Shown: positions 8,503 to 19,372 of the stretch, piece after piece
How positions within the stretch are numbered: position 1 is the stretch's first letter
How the letters are laid out: each line of letters begins with the position of its first letter
NCBI GenBank assembly: GCA_043228905.1
Contig: JBHGNT010000018.1
Location: forward strand, 9,858,001 to 9,922,000
Source of the DNA: Azolla caroliniana
Lineage: Eukaryota; Polypodiophyta
Reading direction: 5' to 3'
Length of the DNA stretch: 64,000 bases
Program-made: the position numbers and the translations under genes
The notes under the pieces: model-generated
What the model saw: only the letters and a program-made list of their open reading frames with translations
Told to the model about the DNA's origin: nothing
Databases searched by the model: none

Positions 8503-10889
8503 CCCACCAAACTACACGTCCTCTGGTACGTGCTAAGAAGAGAGAATGTGAGATTTCGGCAATGGTGATTAGCATGACTCCTCCACGTCGAGCATGTCCA
8601 TTTCTTTGCACTCGAATCATCAATCCACCATATCATTCGCTTTTTCTTTGCTTTACCATGACTAGTTGTCATGGCCCCTTGTTCTCCTTTCGAACATAAC
8701 TCTTTAGGCTTTATGCATGTTCCACCTTTGTTTCGATCGTCTTCTTGCTCAAGGCACTTTGACCCATCGCACATTTTTGTTTTGTGTCTTTCATCCCAAG
8801 CCTCTATCTGAATAATGACATTGAATACCCCATGTAGTATCTTCAAGTGTATGCCAACGTCGAGATCCTTACACGACCATTTTTCATGCTTCTCATTTCG
8901 TCCATCGTTGTGGTTTCTTCTTATGTCAAAGTTCTCCATCGATTCCTCGATCTTAATGATAGTGTCCGCCTTCAAGTTGAATGTTACATCAATATTTTGA
9001 GGAATACCCTTCAAATCTTCTTGGCCCACTTGGCCCTCGTTTTTTTTTGTTGTGCTTTGCTAGGCCTCTTTCCCCCACACATAAGCTTCGACCCTGGCTT
9101 CCTCGTCGTCATTGTCCTTCTCTTGGGTCTGACATCGGTTAATGCCCAAGTTTCCAGAACGAGTGTGGAGAGATCCATATGTATTTGCTGGCCACGCCCT
9201 GACATTGTTATTTGCGTCAACTTGGACCTTCGCTTCCCCACCATCATCGTCTGTCTCTTGGGTCTCACGTTGTCTTTGATTTAGAACTGCCCAAGTCTCT
9301 AGAACATGTGCGAAGGAATCCATTTATCTTTGCTCAATCACCCTCGACACCTTTGTCTTGATGTCATCTTTCACATTAGATTTGAACTCCCCCTTGTTGC
9401 CACCTTCTGTCTCTTGGGTCTTCTATTGGTTCTTAGACGCAACTGCCCAAGTCTCTGGAACCAGTGAGGGGAAAGTCTTGTCACTGCCATCATTCACCAT
9501 CAACTCGTCCATATCTATCTTCACCTTGATGTTGTGCACACCATCTTAGTCCTTCTCCTTAATACCACCTTCCATCTCTTGGGTCTCACGTTGGTTCTTG
9601 GATGCAACTGCCCAAGTCTCCGGAACTTGTGTGAAGGAATCCTCAATGTGGCCATTTGCCATTAATTCTTTCATAGCCACCTCTGACTTGATGTCATTTA
9701 TTATGGCTATCTTGTCAATCTCATGGGCCTCATACCCATTGACCTTCTTGATCGAGCAAGCTTCAATTATCCTTCTCTCTTCGTCGCATGTATTCGTTTT
9801 GACCATCGGCTCCTCGCCGACACCTTCCATCACTTGGGTCTCACGTTGGTTCTTGGACGCAACTACCCAAGTCTCTGGAGCATGTGTGGAGAAAATCCGG
9901 CCATGGTCGTTGTCGACGCTTGTTATCTTTTTCATAGTCACCTCCTCGATGTAGTCTTTAGCGGCTAGATCCTCAATTACACTAGCCTTGCACTCTTTAT
10001 CTCCATTGATGCCGATTTGGTTTGTTCCATCATCTGTTGTTTCAAACATGACGCATGTTCTGAAACATTCCACCTCCTTTGAAATGGTTGCCATCGTCCT
10101 TGATTCATCATCAATCTTCTTTTCATGTTGAATGCGTTGTTTAGGCGTCTCAACTTCTTTAGCTGGTTTTGATTTTTCTACAGTTTGTCTTACCACGTCA
10201 ATATCATCGAGCCATCGATGACGCTTGTCGATCTTGTTGCATGCTTGCTTCACCGCAACCCAGTCCTGCACAAGCCCGTTCACTTGGGTATCATCTTCGA
10301 GGAGAGTTGGGGACTCTCATCTATTCTTCATGTCCATAGCTTTCAAGAAGTACAATGTCTTGTCCTCCTCAAGTAGCACTTGGTCCGTAGCGGGGAGACG
10401 ACGAAACATTTGGTCGAACTCGTCGTACACCTTCGAAGCACTTATCTTCTTATTTTTCTTCTCTATCCACCTCATCAAGGTATGTCGAGTCATCCTCGAC
10501 AAATCTTCCGTTGCAAACTCTGCTAATATTGATCTTTCAAACTCTAACCATGTTGTCTTTCCTTCTTGAAGCTCAATGACACGTCTTTAGATGTTGTTGG
10601 CAACAACTCTCTTGAAGCTTGCGATTCGACATGCTTCGGACATGTCCCTTTGATTCATCTCCATTCTATATGCATCAAGGAACTTCGTAATGTTCCTTCT
10701 GTCAAATTGACCCTCTAGCTCAACGACACGGTCGACAACCTTCTCCACGCTCGCATCGTTGTCTCGAGATCTCATCATTTGTTCGACGATCAACATCATC
10801 CTTTCAAACTCTCCCACTTGGTTGCTTGAGGATGCCATCTCCAAGTATCGGTTGATCCTCGATTTGATCCTTCCTGCCGCCTCTTTCAC
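8503..10889 (-). pseudogene. Gag-like protein with repeated VLETW motif (TR-GAG A)
   Basis: The N-terminal part (10589-10889, then 10317-10570) aligns with the Gypsy-D gag: SRMTRHTLMRWIEKK and FDQMFRRLP match SRMTRHMLMCWIEKK and FDQKYNRLP. Instead of the zinc knuckle seen in Gypsy-D, the C-terminal half is an acidic, Lys-rich tail with a recurring motif of the type PETWAVASKNQRETQEMEGG, encoded by about five degenerate copies between 9110 and 9900. The N-terminal pieces (10889 to 9546) share one frame but are broken by stops at 10587 and 10317. The 10317 stop is a CGA>TGA change relative to TR-GAG B. The downstream end runs into the LTR. It would act as a particle protein packaged with helper enzymes; the repeat function is unknown. 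Confidence 0.75.
9110..9900 (-). repeat. Five degenerate ~55-bp coding repeats
   Basis: A block beginning TCTCTTGGGTCT on the plus strand and ending near CCCAAGTCTCTGGAAC recurs at about 9118, 9250, 9410, 9576 and 9830, spaced 130-255 bp. It encodes the VLETW...QRETQE motif on the minus strand. TR-GAG B has six copies. Confidence 0.75.
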
Positions 10890-10910
10890 GTCAGGTTCAC
10901 CATATAATTA

Positions 10911-11620
10911 TGCCATGAAGATCCGTCACTACGCGCGGATCGTGAGGCAGGAACCATTGGGTTTCTGGACCGGAAGGACTCGAAGTTTGCACTAGCTTTA
11001 GCAAGAAAGGAATTAAGATAGATTGAAAGAGAGAGATTTTGAGATAAGATTGAACACTTGACTTTAGATTGAGAGAGATTAAGATTGAACTCTTGACTTT
11101 AGATTTGAAGAACAAGATTGATACATCAATTGGATAACGAATTTCTTACTTTTAATTTCTTGATTAATACCTCGCCCCTTTTTTTCTTTTTTATCCACTC
11201 TTTTATAGATGCCCCCATGCATATGATGCATGTGGGGTACAAGACATGCATAAAATGCATGATGCATGCTTGCCATTTGGCGCTCATGCATTACATGTGA
11301 CGCATGATAACCATGTCACTCATTTAAGCTCTCATATTAGAATTTTCAAGTAAAAGTATAATGATAAAAATATAACTTTAAGGAAATGACTTGGCTTAGT
11401 TGTAAGTATATTGTTTTCTATCTTAGAGGTGTCAGGTTCAAGTCTTGCTTACATCCCTTTTAAAGCACAAAATAATATTAGGCTTTTGGACCAAATATCT
11501 TTAAAACACCATACACCAGGATCAACCGACCTGGCCGATCCATCTAATTTGCATCCGTCCAGTCTGGCCCGGTTTGGTCCGCATCCCGAGATTGCCGGAT
11601 GCTAATAACTGGGTTTGCCG
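10911..11620 (-). repeat. 5' LTR of TR-GAG A, truncated
   Basis: Begins TGCCATGAAGATCCGTCAC and aligns with 7512 onward, with an extra block at 11171-11375 rich in ATGCAT-type palindromes. It stops at GGGTTTGCCG, equivalent to about 8022 in the left LTR, where Gypsy-C pol starts. The distal third of the LTR is missing. Confidence 0.85.
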
Positions 11621-14600
11621 GCTTACCCAATGTTACTGGGCAGACCATGGTTGCGCATAGCAAATATCAAACAACATTGGCAGCGCAACATGATCTCGTT
11701 TCGCCAAGAGGAAAGTCCAAGGTCCAGATCATAACCGAAGAACGCGTAACCATGCCCCACAACTCCTCGCCGTTATATGCGGAAGGGGTGCACATGCTCG
11801 ACGGATTAGCCGATGACGACGTGGAAGACTTCCTAGAAGACCATCCCTCCATCATACCTCTCTTCGAAATCGATGCCATGTCGGCCGTCGGCACACCTCT
11901 AGACGAGGAGGTCACGGTGAATACACCTACCCAGGATGAGCTCGATCCCAGCACCATTGTTGAATTACGACACGCTCGGGACGCTTTTGAACGTGAACTC
12001 GCCATCTCCCAACGAGTGAAGGCATCAACGCTCGAAACACCGAACCTCGGTTCGGACGAGACCCCTCAGACCCTACCGATTGCTAATAACTTACCAACCG
12101 GCGAACGAGCAGCCCTCATACACTTACTCACCGATTACTAGGATGTATTCGCATGGTGTTACACGGATATGAAGGGTTTGGACCCACAATACTACCAACA
12201 CCAGATCCACCTTCTCCCGGACGCTCGGCTGGTTCAGCAAAGACGATACCGGATGAACCCCAATTATGCGGCTAACGTCAAGGAAGAAATAGACAAGCTC
12301 CTCCGAGTAGGGTTCATACGACCGGTAAAATGCGTCACATGGTTAAGCCCAATCGTAGTCGTCCCCAAGAAAAACGGGAAAATCCGAGTCTATGTGGACT
12401 ACCGCAAGCTTAATGTTGCAACGGTCATGGATGGATTCCCTCTCCCGTTCACGGATAGTGTTCTCGACACAGTGGCAGGTCACGAATGCTACAACTTTCT
12501 AGACGGGTTCAGTGGGTACAACCAAATCAGAATGCACCCGAATGATCAGGAGAAAACAACATTTATCATGGAATGGGGTGTTTTCGTGGCAGAAGTCATG
12601 ATGTTCGGTTTAAAAACGGCGCCGGCCACGTTCCAACGCATCATCACCGAAATTTTTGATGAGTATATCCCGACGGTCATGCAAGTCTTTCTCGATGACT
12701 TCGCCGTATATGGTCAGCGATTGGAACACATGACCCAGTTACGTCTCTGTCTTGATCGATGTCGCCAGGCTCGGTTAAGTTTAAACCCGGAAAAATGTGC
12801 GTTCTTGGTCACAAGCAGCAACCTACTCAGACACATCGTCAGTCAAGAAGGTATCGCCATCGACCCGGATAAAGTACAAGCCATCCTAAAAGCCCCGACA
12901 CCCTCGAATGCAAAAGGCCCCAGCCGATTTCTGGGACAAATCAGATGGCACAACTGGATGATATGCCACGTGGCCGATTTCGCGACAACACTACACGCGG
13001 CGGTGCATCGACTCCCCTGTCAATGGACTTCAATCGAGGACGAGGATTACCAAGGATTGAAATTAATGCTATCGTATGCCCTAGTTGTACAACTCCCGAA
13101 CCTTTTCAGGTCTTTGTGGACACATCAGATATTGCCATCGGGAGCGCACTTATGCAATGCACGCCCCCAAATTGGTATCGACCCGTGTATTATGCTAGCC
13201 AACGTCTCTCGGCCGTGGAAAAGAACTATTCAACCACCAAACAGGAGGCCCTTAGTATGATCTACAACATCAGTAAACTTCAGCATTACCTCTTAGGCCG
13301 AAAATTCACCTTTCACGTCGATCACTTGACCCTCCTTTACTTGGTTAATAAACAAGCCCTGACAGGTCGATTGGCTCAATGGATGCTCCTATTACAAGAG
13401 TTTGATTTTCATATACAACATCGACCTGGAGTTCAACACGCCGTCACTGACTACCTAAGCCGCCTCAAGTCAGGAGACCCTACCGAGCCCACGTATGACG
13501 ATCTACCCGATGCCGGCTTATTTCATCTCGCAACGCTACCCGACGACAAAGAAGATGAATGGATCACAGAGATGACCCATTTCCTTAGTACTGGCTTGCC
13601 TCCCGACCACATGGCCCTCGATGTACAGAAACGACTCGCAGTACATAGCCGCAACTTTTGTCTAGTTTCTGACATCCTCTATCACAAAGGCTCGGACAGA
13701 ATATGGCGTCGGGCCATTCGACAATTCGAGAAGAAGGCCATCCTCCAAGAGGCCCGCCTCGGAATTGCCGGCGGACACTACGCCAGAGAGTCCATGGCAA
13801 GGAAAGTATGGCAGAGTGGGTTATGGTGGCCTACAACGAAAAAGGATGCCCACGAGTTCTGCCGACAATGCGACTTGTGCCAACGGTTGGGACAGCCGAT
13901 GGAACAAGCTCGAATGCCACACCAACCCATTCTTCCATTGGAACCATTTCAAAAATGGGGGTTAGATTTTGTGGGACCCTTCAAACCAGTTGCGGCCCGA
14001 ACCGGTAATAAGTATATCATCGTCGCCACGGACTACTGCAGAAAATGGGTCGAGACAAAGGCTTTACGAGACAACATGGCAACATCCATGGCCAAATTCC
14101 TGTACGAACATCTCTGGTGCCATTATGGATGTCCAATTGAGCTCGTTAGTGACCAAGGTGGGCATTTTATAAACCATATAATACGTGAGCTTACGAATCA
14201 CTACACAGTGGTACATAAGAAAAGCACACCATACTACCCGCAGGCAAACGGATTGGCAAAATCGACTAACAAAATTCTCCAAACAATCCTGAAGAAGATC
14301 GTCAACGAGAACCGCACCGATTGGGATGACAAGCTCTAGAGTGCATTGTGGGCTTATTGCATGACATTCAAAACGAGCATTCAATCCACCCCCTTTTGGA
14401 TGGCTTTTGGTCTAGAAGCCGTTATGCCCATCGAGTTCCAAGTCCCGAGTCTTCGAGTTCAAGTTAAAGCACGACTTCCCGAGGCCCAATCTAAACAATT
14501 GAGGCTGGAACAACTCCTCGAACTTGGCGAGGACCGAGTAGCGAACATGGCCCACCTTGATTAGCACCAACGCCAACGGAAAGCCTTTGTGGACCGACAT

Positions 14601-14894
14601 TGGAAGGGATTGGAACAAGAAGTGACCATAGGCAAACCGGTCCTCATTTTCCAGACGCGACTCGGTGCTATGTCAGGAAAGTTACGATTTTGATGGACCG
14701 GCCCCTTCTGGATTATTGACAAGTTTAACAGCACGTTCCAACTCGGCACCCTTGCTTGGGAAATAGTCAAAAGCTGGGTGAATGGATTCCGACTACGACC
14801 GTATCAGGGAAATACCCCAACCAACCCTTTCGCCGAGTCTCACGGCACGGACACGGACACGGCCACGAAGGATGCCACGCGTCCCCCTCGGTAA
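11621..14894 (+). pseudogene. Gypsy-C pol (RT-RNase H-integrase), broken
   Basis: The frame opens in the protease-RT linker. An in-frame TAG at 12139 precedes RT (VVPKKNGKIRVYVDYRKLN near 12360-12415; active-site FLDDFAVYG near 12690-12710). A frameshift near 13080-13110 separates RT from RNase H (FVDTSDIAIGSAL near 13110; HVDHLTLLYL near 13315). Integrase follows with its zinc region (CRQCDLCQR near 13860), first D in GLDFVGPF and second D in LVSDQGGHF. The third catalytic position reads NGLAKSTNK, with Lys where related integrases have Glu. Further stops sit at 14337, 14562 and 14691. Several stops are CAG>TAG or CGA>TGA type. No chromodomain is visible before the end near 14894. Confidence 0.85.
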
Positions 14895-15168
14895 GAATCC
14901 ACCAACATTCCAAAATAGACATTAGGTAGGATTAGGCATAGTTTTAGCAATTAGTTAGTTTCACCTACACCACCTACCACCTCACCCAAATCACATCAGG
15001 TTAGAGGCACACATTAGTCACTTTCACATTCACTTAAGTATTTAAAGGCACATGCACAACATCCAAGGCGAAGCACTAACTCCCTAGGACACGTGGCCAT
15101 AATATCCTATTATGGCATCCATGCCCAAGAATCTCCAGGCTCCTCTTCATGCACAAAACCCTAGGCGT
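14895..15168 (+). other. Pol to ORF-X spacer of Gypsy-C
   Basis: No coding potential seen. A TATA-like TATTTAAA lies at 15039-15046, about 380 bp before the ORF-X ATG once the solo LTR is discounted. It could be an internal promoter for ORF-X, which is speculation. Confidence 0.35.
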
Positions 15169-15612
15169 TGTCATGAACACATGACCATTATGGCGTCACC
15201 CGGACTTGAACCTCGAACCTTGTAATCCATACTTGAAAACCTCAACCATTAAGATAGCTTATTGTTATATGAAACAATAAAAGCTACTTCTTATATTACA
15301 TTGATTATTGTAAAAACTCTTGATTATTCTAGAATGTTCTAGAATGTCCTAGAGCATTCTACGTCTAGAACATTCTAGAACATTCTAGAAATCTCTAAGC
15401 TATTCTATAGGAACCTATAAATAAGAGCATACATGTATTCTCAAATCAATTCGAATCAAGACCAGTCTTTAGCTCTCATTACATATCTTGTATCCATTCT
15501 CTTTCTTTCTCTATCTTATACATCCATTCTTCTCTTAGTATTTGGTTCCTTTCTTCTCATGTTCTCTAATATCCTTCTTCGATCACTCTATCTTTTATCC
15601 TTGGTTCTGACA
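15169..15612 (+). mobile_element. Solo LTR of Gypsy-E family, with perfect 5-bp TSD
   Basis: Starts TGTCATGAACAC and ends GGTTCTGACA. GGCGT at 15164-15168 is repeated exactly at 15613-15617 as target-site duplication. The start and layout (tRNA-like patch, TTCTAGAA cluster, TATA) match the Gypsy-E LTR 28732-29223 in reverse orientation. No internal sequence is present, so it is the product of LTR-LTR recombination. Confidence 0.92.
15327..15424 (+). promoter_or_regulatory. Heat-shock element cluster plus TATA box in solo LTR
   Basis: TTCTAGAATGTTCTAGAA (15327-15344) is a perfect four-unit alternating nTTCnnGAAn array. 15368-15390 holds five perfect alternating GAA/TTC units. CCTATAAATA (15414-15424) follows about 24 bp later as a TATA box. 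This is the textbook layout of a heat-shock-factor-driven promoter and resembles that of the heat-activated ONSEN LTR of Arabidopsis. Activity is inferred from motif only. Confidence 0.75.
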
Positions 15613-15872
15613 GGCGTTCGCTAAAAAATAGTTACCCCAAGCCCACTCCACCCACAGACGTTTGCTTGCACACCCAACATTCATCGATCCCACACTCTCA
15701 AGCTTCCTCTCGCTCTCAGCGCGTTCATCGCTCCCACCGCTCTTGCTCACAAGCCCTCTCTTGCCCTCGTAGCCCCGCTGCCACACCACAACCATCTCCT
15801 TCCCTCACTTTGTCTTGGCCTGGTCGAATCCTCCTTCCCCAATCTTCCACACAGCAGAACCACGAGTCTAGT

Positions 15873-16330
15873 ATGCCTCTTGCAACTTCACAGGAAACCC
15901 GCTCCTAGCTTCAGGAACGAGGCTTGGGTGGTTATTTAAAGGTGTTCGATGCCCCTGTGCACCCTGATGCCCAAGCGGTCGCACGAAGAATCCACCCGGA
16001 CATAGTCACAAACAATATGATTTGTGCTGCCTTGGACCTAAAATGAGGAGGTGATCATGAGGTCGAGATTCCCCCTTCCACGAACTTGAAGGAATACTTT
16101 GGTGCGTATTCCATATCTGGTAAAGCCTACCGCACCTACGGTGGATCCAACAAGGCATTTGGGGAACTCACTCACATCCTGATGGAGTGCACGTTCATGC
16201 ATACCAACTCTACCAGTATGCCACAGAGCAAAGCGGCGATCATTATCAGTGATTACGAGGGAAACAAAATCGACTAGCCAATCATCACAGGTGAAGGAAT
16301 TCGTGAGGTGCTTCAATCCTTCCAAACCGG
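15873..16330 (+). pseudogene. ORF-X of Gypsy-C, N-terminal part (unidentified)
   Basis: I do not recognise this protein. From ATG 15873 one frame runs to the Gypsy-D insertion at 16331 with three in-frame stops (TAG after about 11 codons, TGA near 16043, TAG near 16275), all explainable by single changes of CAG, CGA or TGG. Visible sequence includes LKVFDAPVHPDAQAVARRIH and KEYFGAYSISGKAYRTYGGS. The frame continues past the insertion as ...QTG|KHLLPMINHF. No zinc knuckle, protease, transmembrane or signal segment is obvious. Being downstream of integrase it occupies the env-like slot of some Athila-type elements, but nothing in it looks like an envelope protein. Confidence 0.6.
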
Positions 16331-18106
16331 TGTCGTGAAAATCCGTCACTATGTGCGGATCGTGAGGCGGAACCGCCGGGGTTCTGGACTAGACGGATTT
16401 AGTGCAACACGTACAACACAAGCAAGTTTTAAGCATAAGACAAGTGGGAGAGACAAATCATTTGTTTATTGCAAAAGAAAATCGATTCTTTATAATTTCA
16501 GAATCGTGTTACAATGGGTTGGGTATGGAAATGAGAGATTAGTTTTTCAAAGAAAGGAGCCAACAACCATGCAAGGAGTGGTCTGATCTGAATACGAGAG
16601 ATAATTTTTTACAAGAAAGCTCAAGTAAACAAAGCTAAGAGTTTGATATCAATATGTGAGATCATTCTCTTCTCGAATTCGAGAGGGAAGAAGAAAGAAG
16701 GGGGGGAAAAAAACAAGACGGGAAAAAAACTAGGAGGGAAAAAAATGGGACATATATCGAGCTCCCTGTTGATCCTCCTCCCCAACTTTACTTTGCATGC
16801 CCACTTTTAGTCGGAAGGCCTCTATTTTTAGTTGCATGGCCTTTGCTTTTAGTCGCATGCTTCCATTTTTAGATGCATGCCTTTTTACTTTTAGTTGCAT
16901 GGCCTTGGCTTTTGGTTGCATGCGATTGTCCGTATAATTCGGCCAAATGACACAATCATCCATAAAGTTTAGCCCGTGCGCAATCCGTACGTGCGTCGCA
17001 ACCAAACTGTAGACGCGTCAGCGCGCAAAAGTCTCGACCACGTAGTAGTGTACGCATCCACGCATGCGCACGTCCTGACCGCGCCGTAGTGTACGCATCC
17101 ACACGCGTGTGCGTACAACCCGCACCGTATACGCATCCGCTCACAAAAGTCTCATCCGCGCCATAGTGTACGCATCCACGCATGCGCGCGTGCCCAAGGC
17201 CTCTATTTTTAGTTGCATGGCCTTTGCTTTTAGTCGCATGCTTCCATTTTTAGATGCATGCCTTTTTACTTTTAGTTGCATGGCCTTGGCTTTTGGTTGC
17301 ATGTGATTGTCCGTATAATTCGGCCAAATGACACAAACATCCATAAAGTTTAGCCCGTGCGCAATCCGTACGTGCGTCACAACCAAACTGTAGACGCGCC
17401 AACACGCAAAAGTCTCGACCACGTAGTAGTGTACGCATCCACGCATGCGCACGTCCTAACCACGCCATAGTGTACGCATCCACACGCGCGTGCGTACAAC
17501 CCGCACCGTATACGCATTTGCGCACAAAAGTCTCGTCTGCGCCATAGTGTACGCATCCAAGCATGCGCGCGTGCCCACACACGTGTCCGCGCCACACATA
17601 CACGTCCGTCCGAAACGTCCACGCATGCGCGCGTGCACACACACGCGTCCGCACATACGTGTCCGTCCGAAACGTCCATGCGTACGCCCAAAATTTGCAC
17701 ACGCACATACATCCGAAGATGACCATGTGCGCGTACTTCCAATAACGTCCACGCGGCCATGTAGGCATGCATACACCCGAAGCATGCACACCACATAGTG
17801 TAGCCCAAGTCACCTTGAACATCCTATGCTCCACACATTGATAGAATGAATATGTTTTGGTTTCCCTTATATATTCTGGGTTCCAATGTTGTCCTATCTA
17901 TGTGGGATATCTCACAATTTTGTCTTTTCTTTTCTTTTCTTCAAACTTCACACTCACATAACTTGATACTTGTTTATCCGTTTTATGCGTAGTAAAATAC
18001 GCTATGAAGCTCTTTAACACATCTATCTTTCTATATCCATATATTAAGCTAATCGTAAATAATTATTTTACTAGTTTTCATATCGTGTGTGGAAACCCAC
18101 ACGGCA
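16331..18106 (-). repeat. 3' LTR of Gypsy-D (1776 bp)
   Basis: Starts TGTCGTGAAAATCCG and ends CCCACACGGCA. The middle (16795-17780) is rich in CATGC motifs and alternating purine-pyrimidine (CG/CA/TG) runs that are Z-DNA-prone and CpG-rich. It carries a 381-bp tandem duplication absent from the right LTR. Confidence 0.9.
16815..17576 (-). repeat. 381-bp tandem duplication inside 3' LTR
   Basis: The block starting AAGGCCTCTATTTTTAG at 16815 starts again at 17196 and runs through the same CATGC-rich and ACGCATCC-rich segments. The right LTR has one copy (about 24333-24712). Confidence 0.85.
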
Positions 18107-18122
18107 TTCACCCTCACCAAAC
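18107..18122 (-). other. Polypurine tract of Gypsy-D
   Basis: The minus strand reads GTTTGGTGAGGGTGAA immediately before the 3' LTR. Equivalent tracts are GGTGGGGGTGGA in TR-GAG A and B. Confidence 0.7.
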
Positions 18123-18172
18123 CTGCACATCCACCGGTATGTGCCAATTGTGGTGAGGTTCCTCTTTTTTAA

Positions 18173-19372
18173 TTACTCTTCTTCAACCTCGATGTTCAAG
18201 GATACATCATCTAGATCTTCGATCTCAAGATTTGGGGCTTCTCTTCTCTTAAAGATCTTGATCCTCTTCCCTGCTATCAGCAAAGCAAGTCGAGTTCCAT
18301 CCAACTCCGCTAAAAAATAGGTTGCATTGCTTTCTACTTTCTTGACCATATACGGGCCAAACCATCGTTTTGCGAACTTTCAAGCAATGCTATATTGATT
18401 ATCGAGACTACTATCATAGAAAAGAACCCAATCTCCTTCAATTTTTCTTTGTCGAAGACGATGCTTTCTATCAAAATTCTCCTTGTTCTTCAATCGAGCT
18501 TGGCGCAACCGTTCTATTGCCAACTCGACATCTTCGGGCCTTCGTTCTAATTGTTGAATCCTCGTGGCTAGGAAGTCTTCTCGACTCATTTCCTCTTGCC
18601 ATGGCAAAGACGTCCACAAACCAACACTTTGCTCAATAGGCATTATTGGTTTTTGTCCTAATATGAGTTCGGCGGGCATATATCCCGTAGTCGTGCTATG
18701 TGTAGTTCTATCTGCCCATAATGCATAAGGTAGTAATCGTGGCCAATTTCCCATCTTGCCGTCGCAAGCCTTTGCTAGAGCTTTTACAATTGGACTATGT
18801 CCTCGTTCCACCTTCCCATTTGTGTTCGGGTTGTATGCCATGGTGAGCGATAATTTGACGCCTATTCTTGAAAAGAACTCTTTAGCTTCATTTGCATCTA
18901 ATTCTCCTCTATTGGCCACTATTTTGCCGACACATCCGTATTGACAAATAACATCTTCAAGGAGAAACCTACAAACCGCCGAAGTTGTTTTATTCCTTAG
19001 CGCCCGTCCTTCTACTTGGTTGGTGAGATCCTGTCTTGCTAGCACGAGATATTTCAATTGCCCCAATCCCATTGGCATAACCACTATGTCTACCAACCAC
19101 TTATAATGCATTGATAATGGATATGTCGGATGAAGTTCATCCCTATGTTGAATATTCGAGTATAATTGGCATTGCTCACATGTTTCAACATAGCTTGCTA
19201 CATCTTTGTAAACACCCGGCCACCAATACTTCTCCTTGAGCTTTGCAAATGTTGCCCATATACCACGATGACCTGCCCACACACTATCATGAAATTCAAC
19301 AATTAGTGTTTGTTGATCCTATTTCTTGCACACCACTCGAAGTGGAGATCCATTCTTTTTCTTCGGAAACTT
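18173..19372 (-). pseudogene. Gypsy-D integrase, broken
   Basis: Reads from a zinc region (WAGHRGIWATFAKLKEKYWWPG...CEQCQ near 19180-19282) through the core to a C-terminal GPY-like segment ending with IAGKRIKIFKRR and an acidic tail (stop at 18173). The second catalytic motif reads IVANRGELD, with Asn where the D2 copy keeps Asp (IADRGEL near 40900), so this copy is probably inactive. The Glu motif NGKVERGHS is kept. Stops separate it from RT at 19373 and interrupt the region near 19325. No chromodomain follows. Confidence 0.85.

Larger units (their letters stand above)
7512..11620 (-). mobile_element. TR-GAG A: gag-only non-autonomous LTR element
   Basis: LTRs at 7512-8496 and 10911-11620 (the latter truncated) bracket a 2.4-kb interior that encodes only a gag-like protein, with no protease, RT or integrase. 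LTR ends TGTCGTGAAGAT...ATCTTCACGACA form a 12-bp inverted repeat. The LTR start, primer-site region and gag N-terminus match Gypsy-D (22878-25454), so Gypsy-D-type elements are the likely helper. Similar in organisation to published plant TR-GAG elements. The right end is lost where Gypsy-C begins. Confidence 0.85.

Noticed and set aside
15030-15168. 3' LTR of Gypsy-C between pol and ORF-X
   Set aside because: No TG...CA pair, PPT or similarity to the real LTR at 28047-28550 was found; the clear LTR in this area (15169-15612) belongs to the Gypsy-E family.
17250-17834. 194-aa minus-strand frame
   Set aside because: Same LTR repeat as above; a by-product of base composition.
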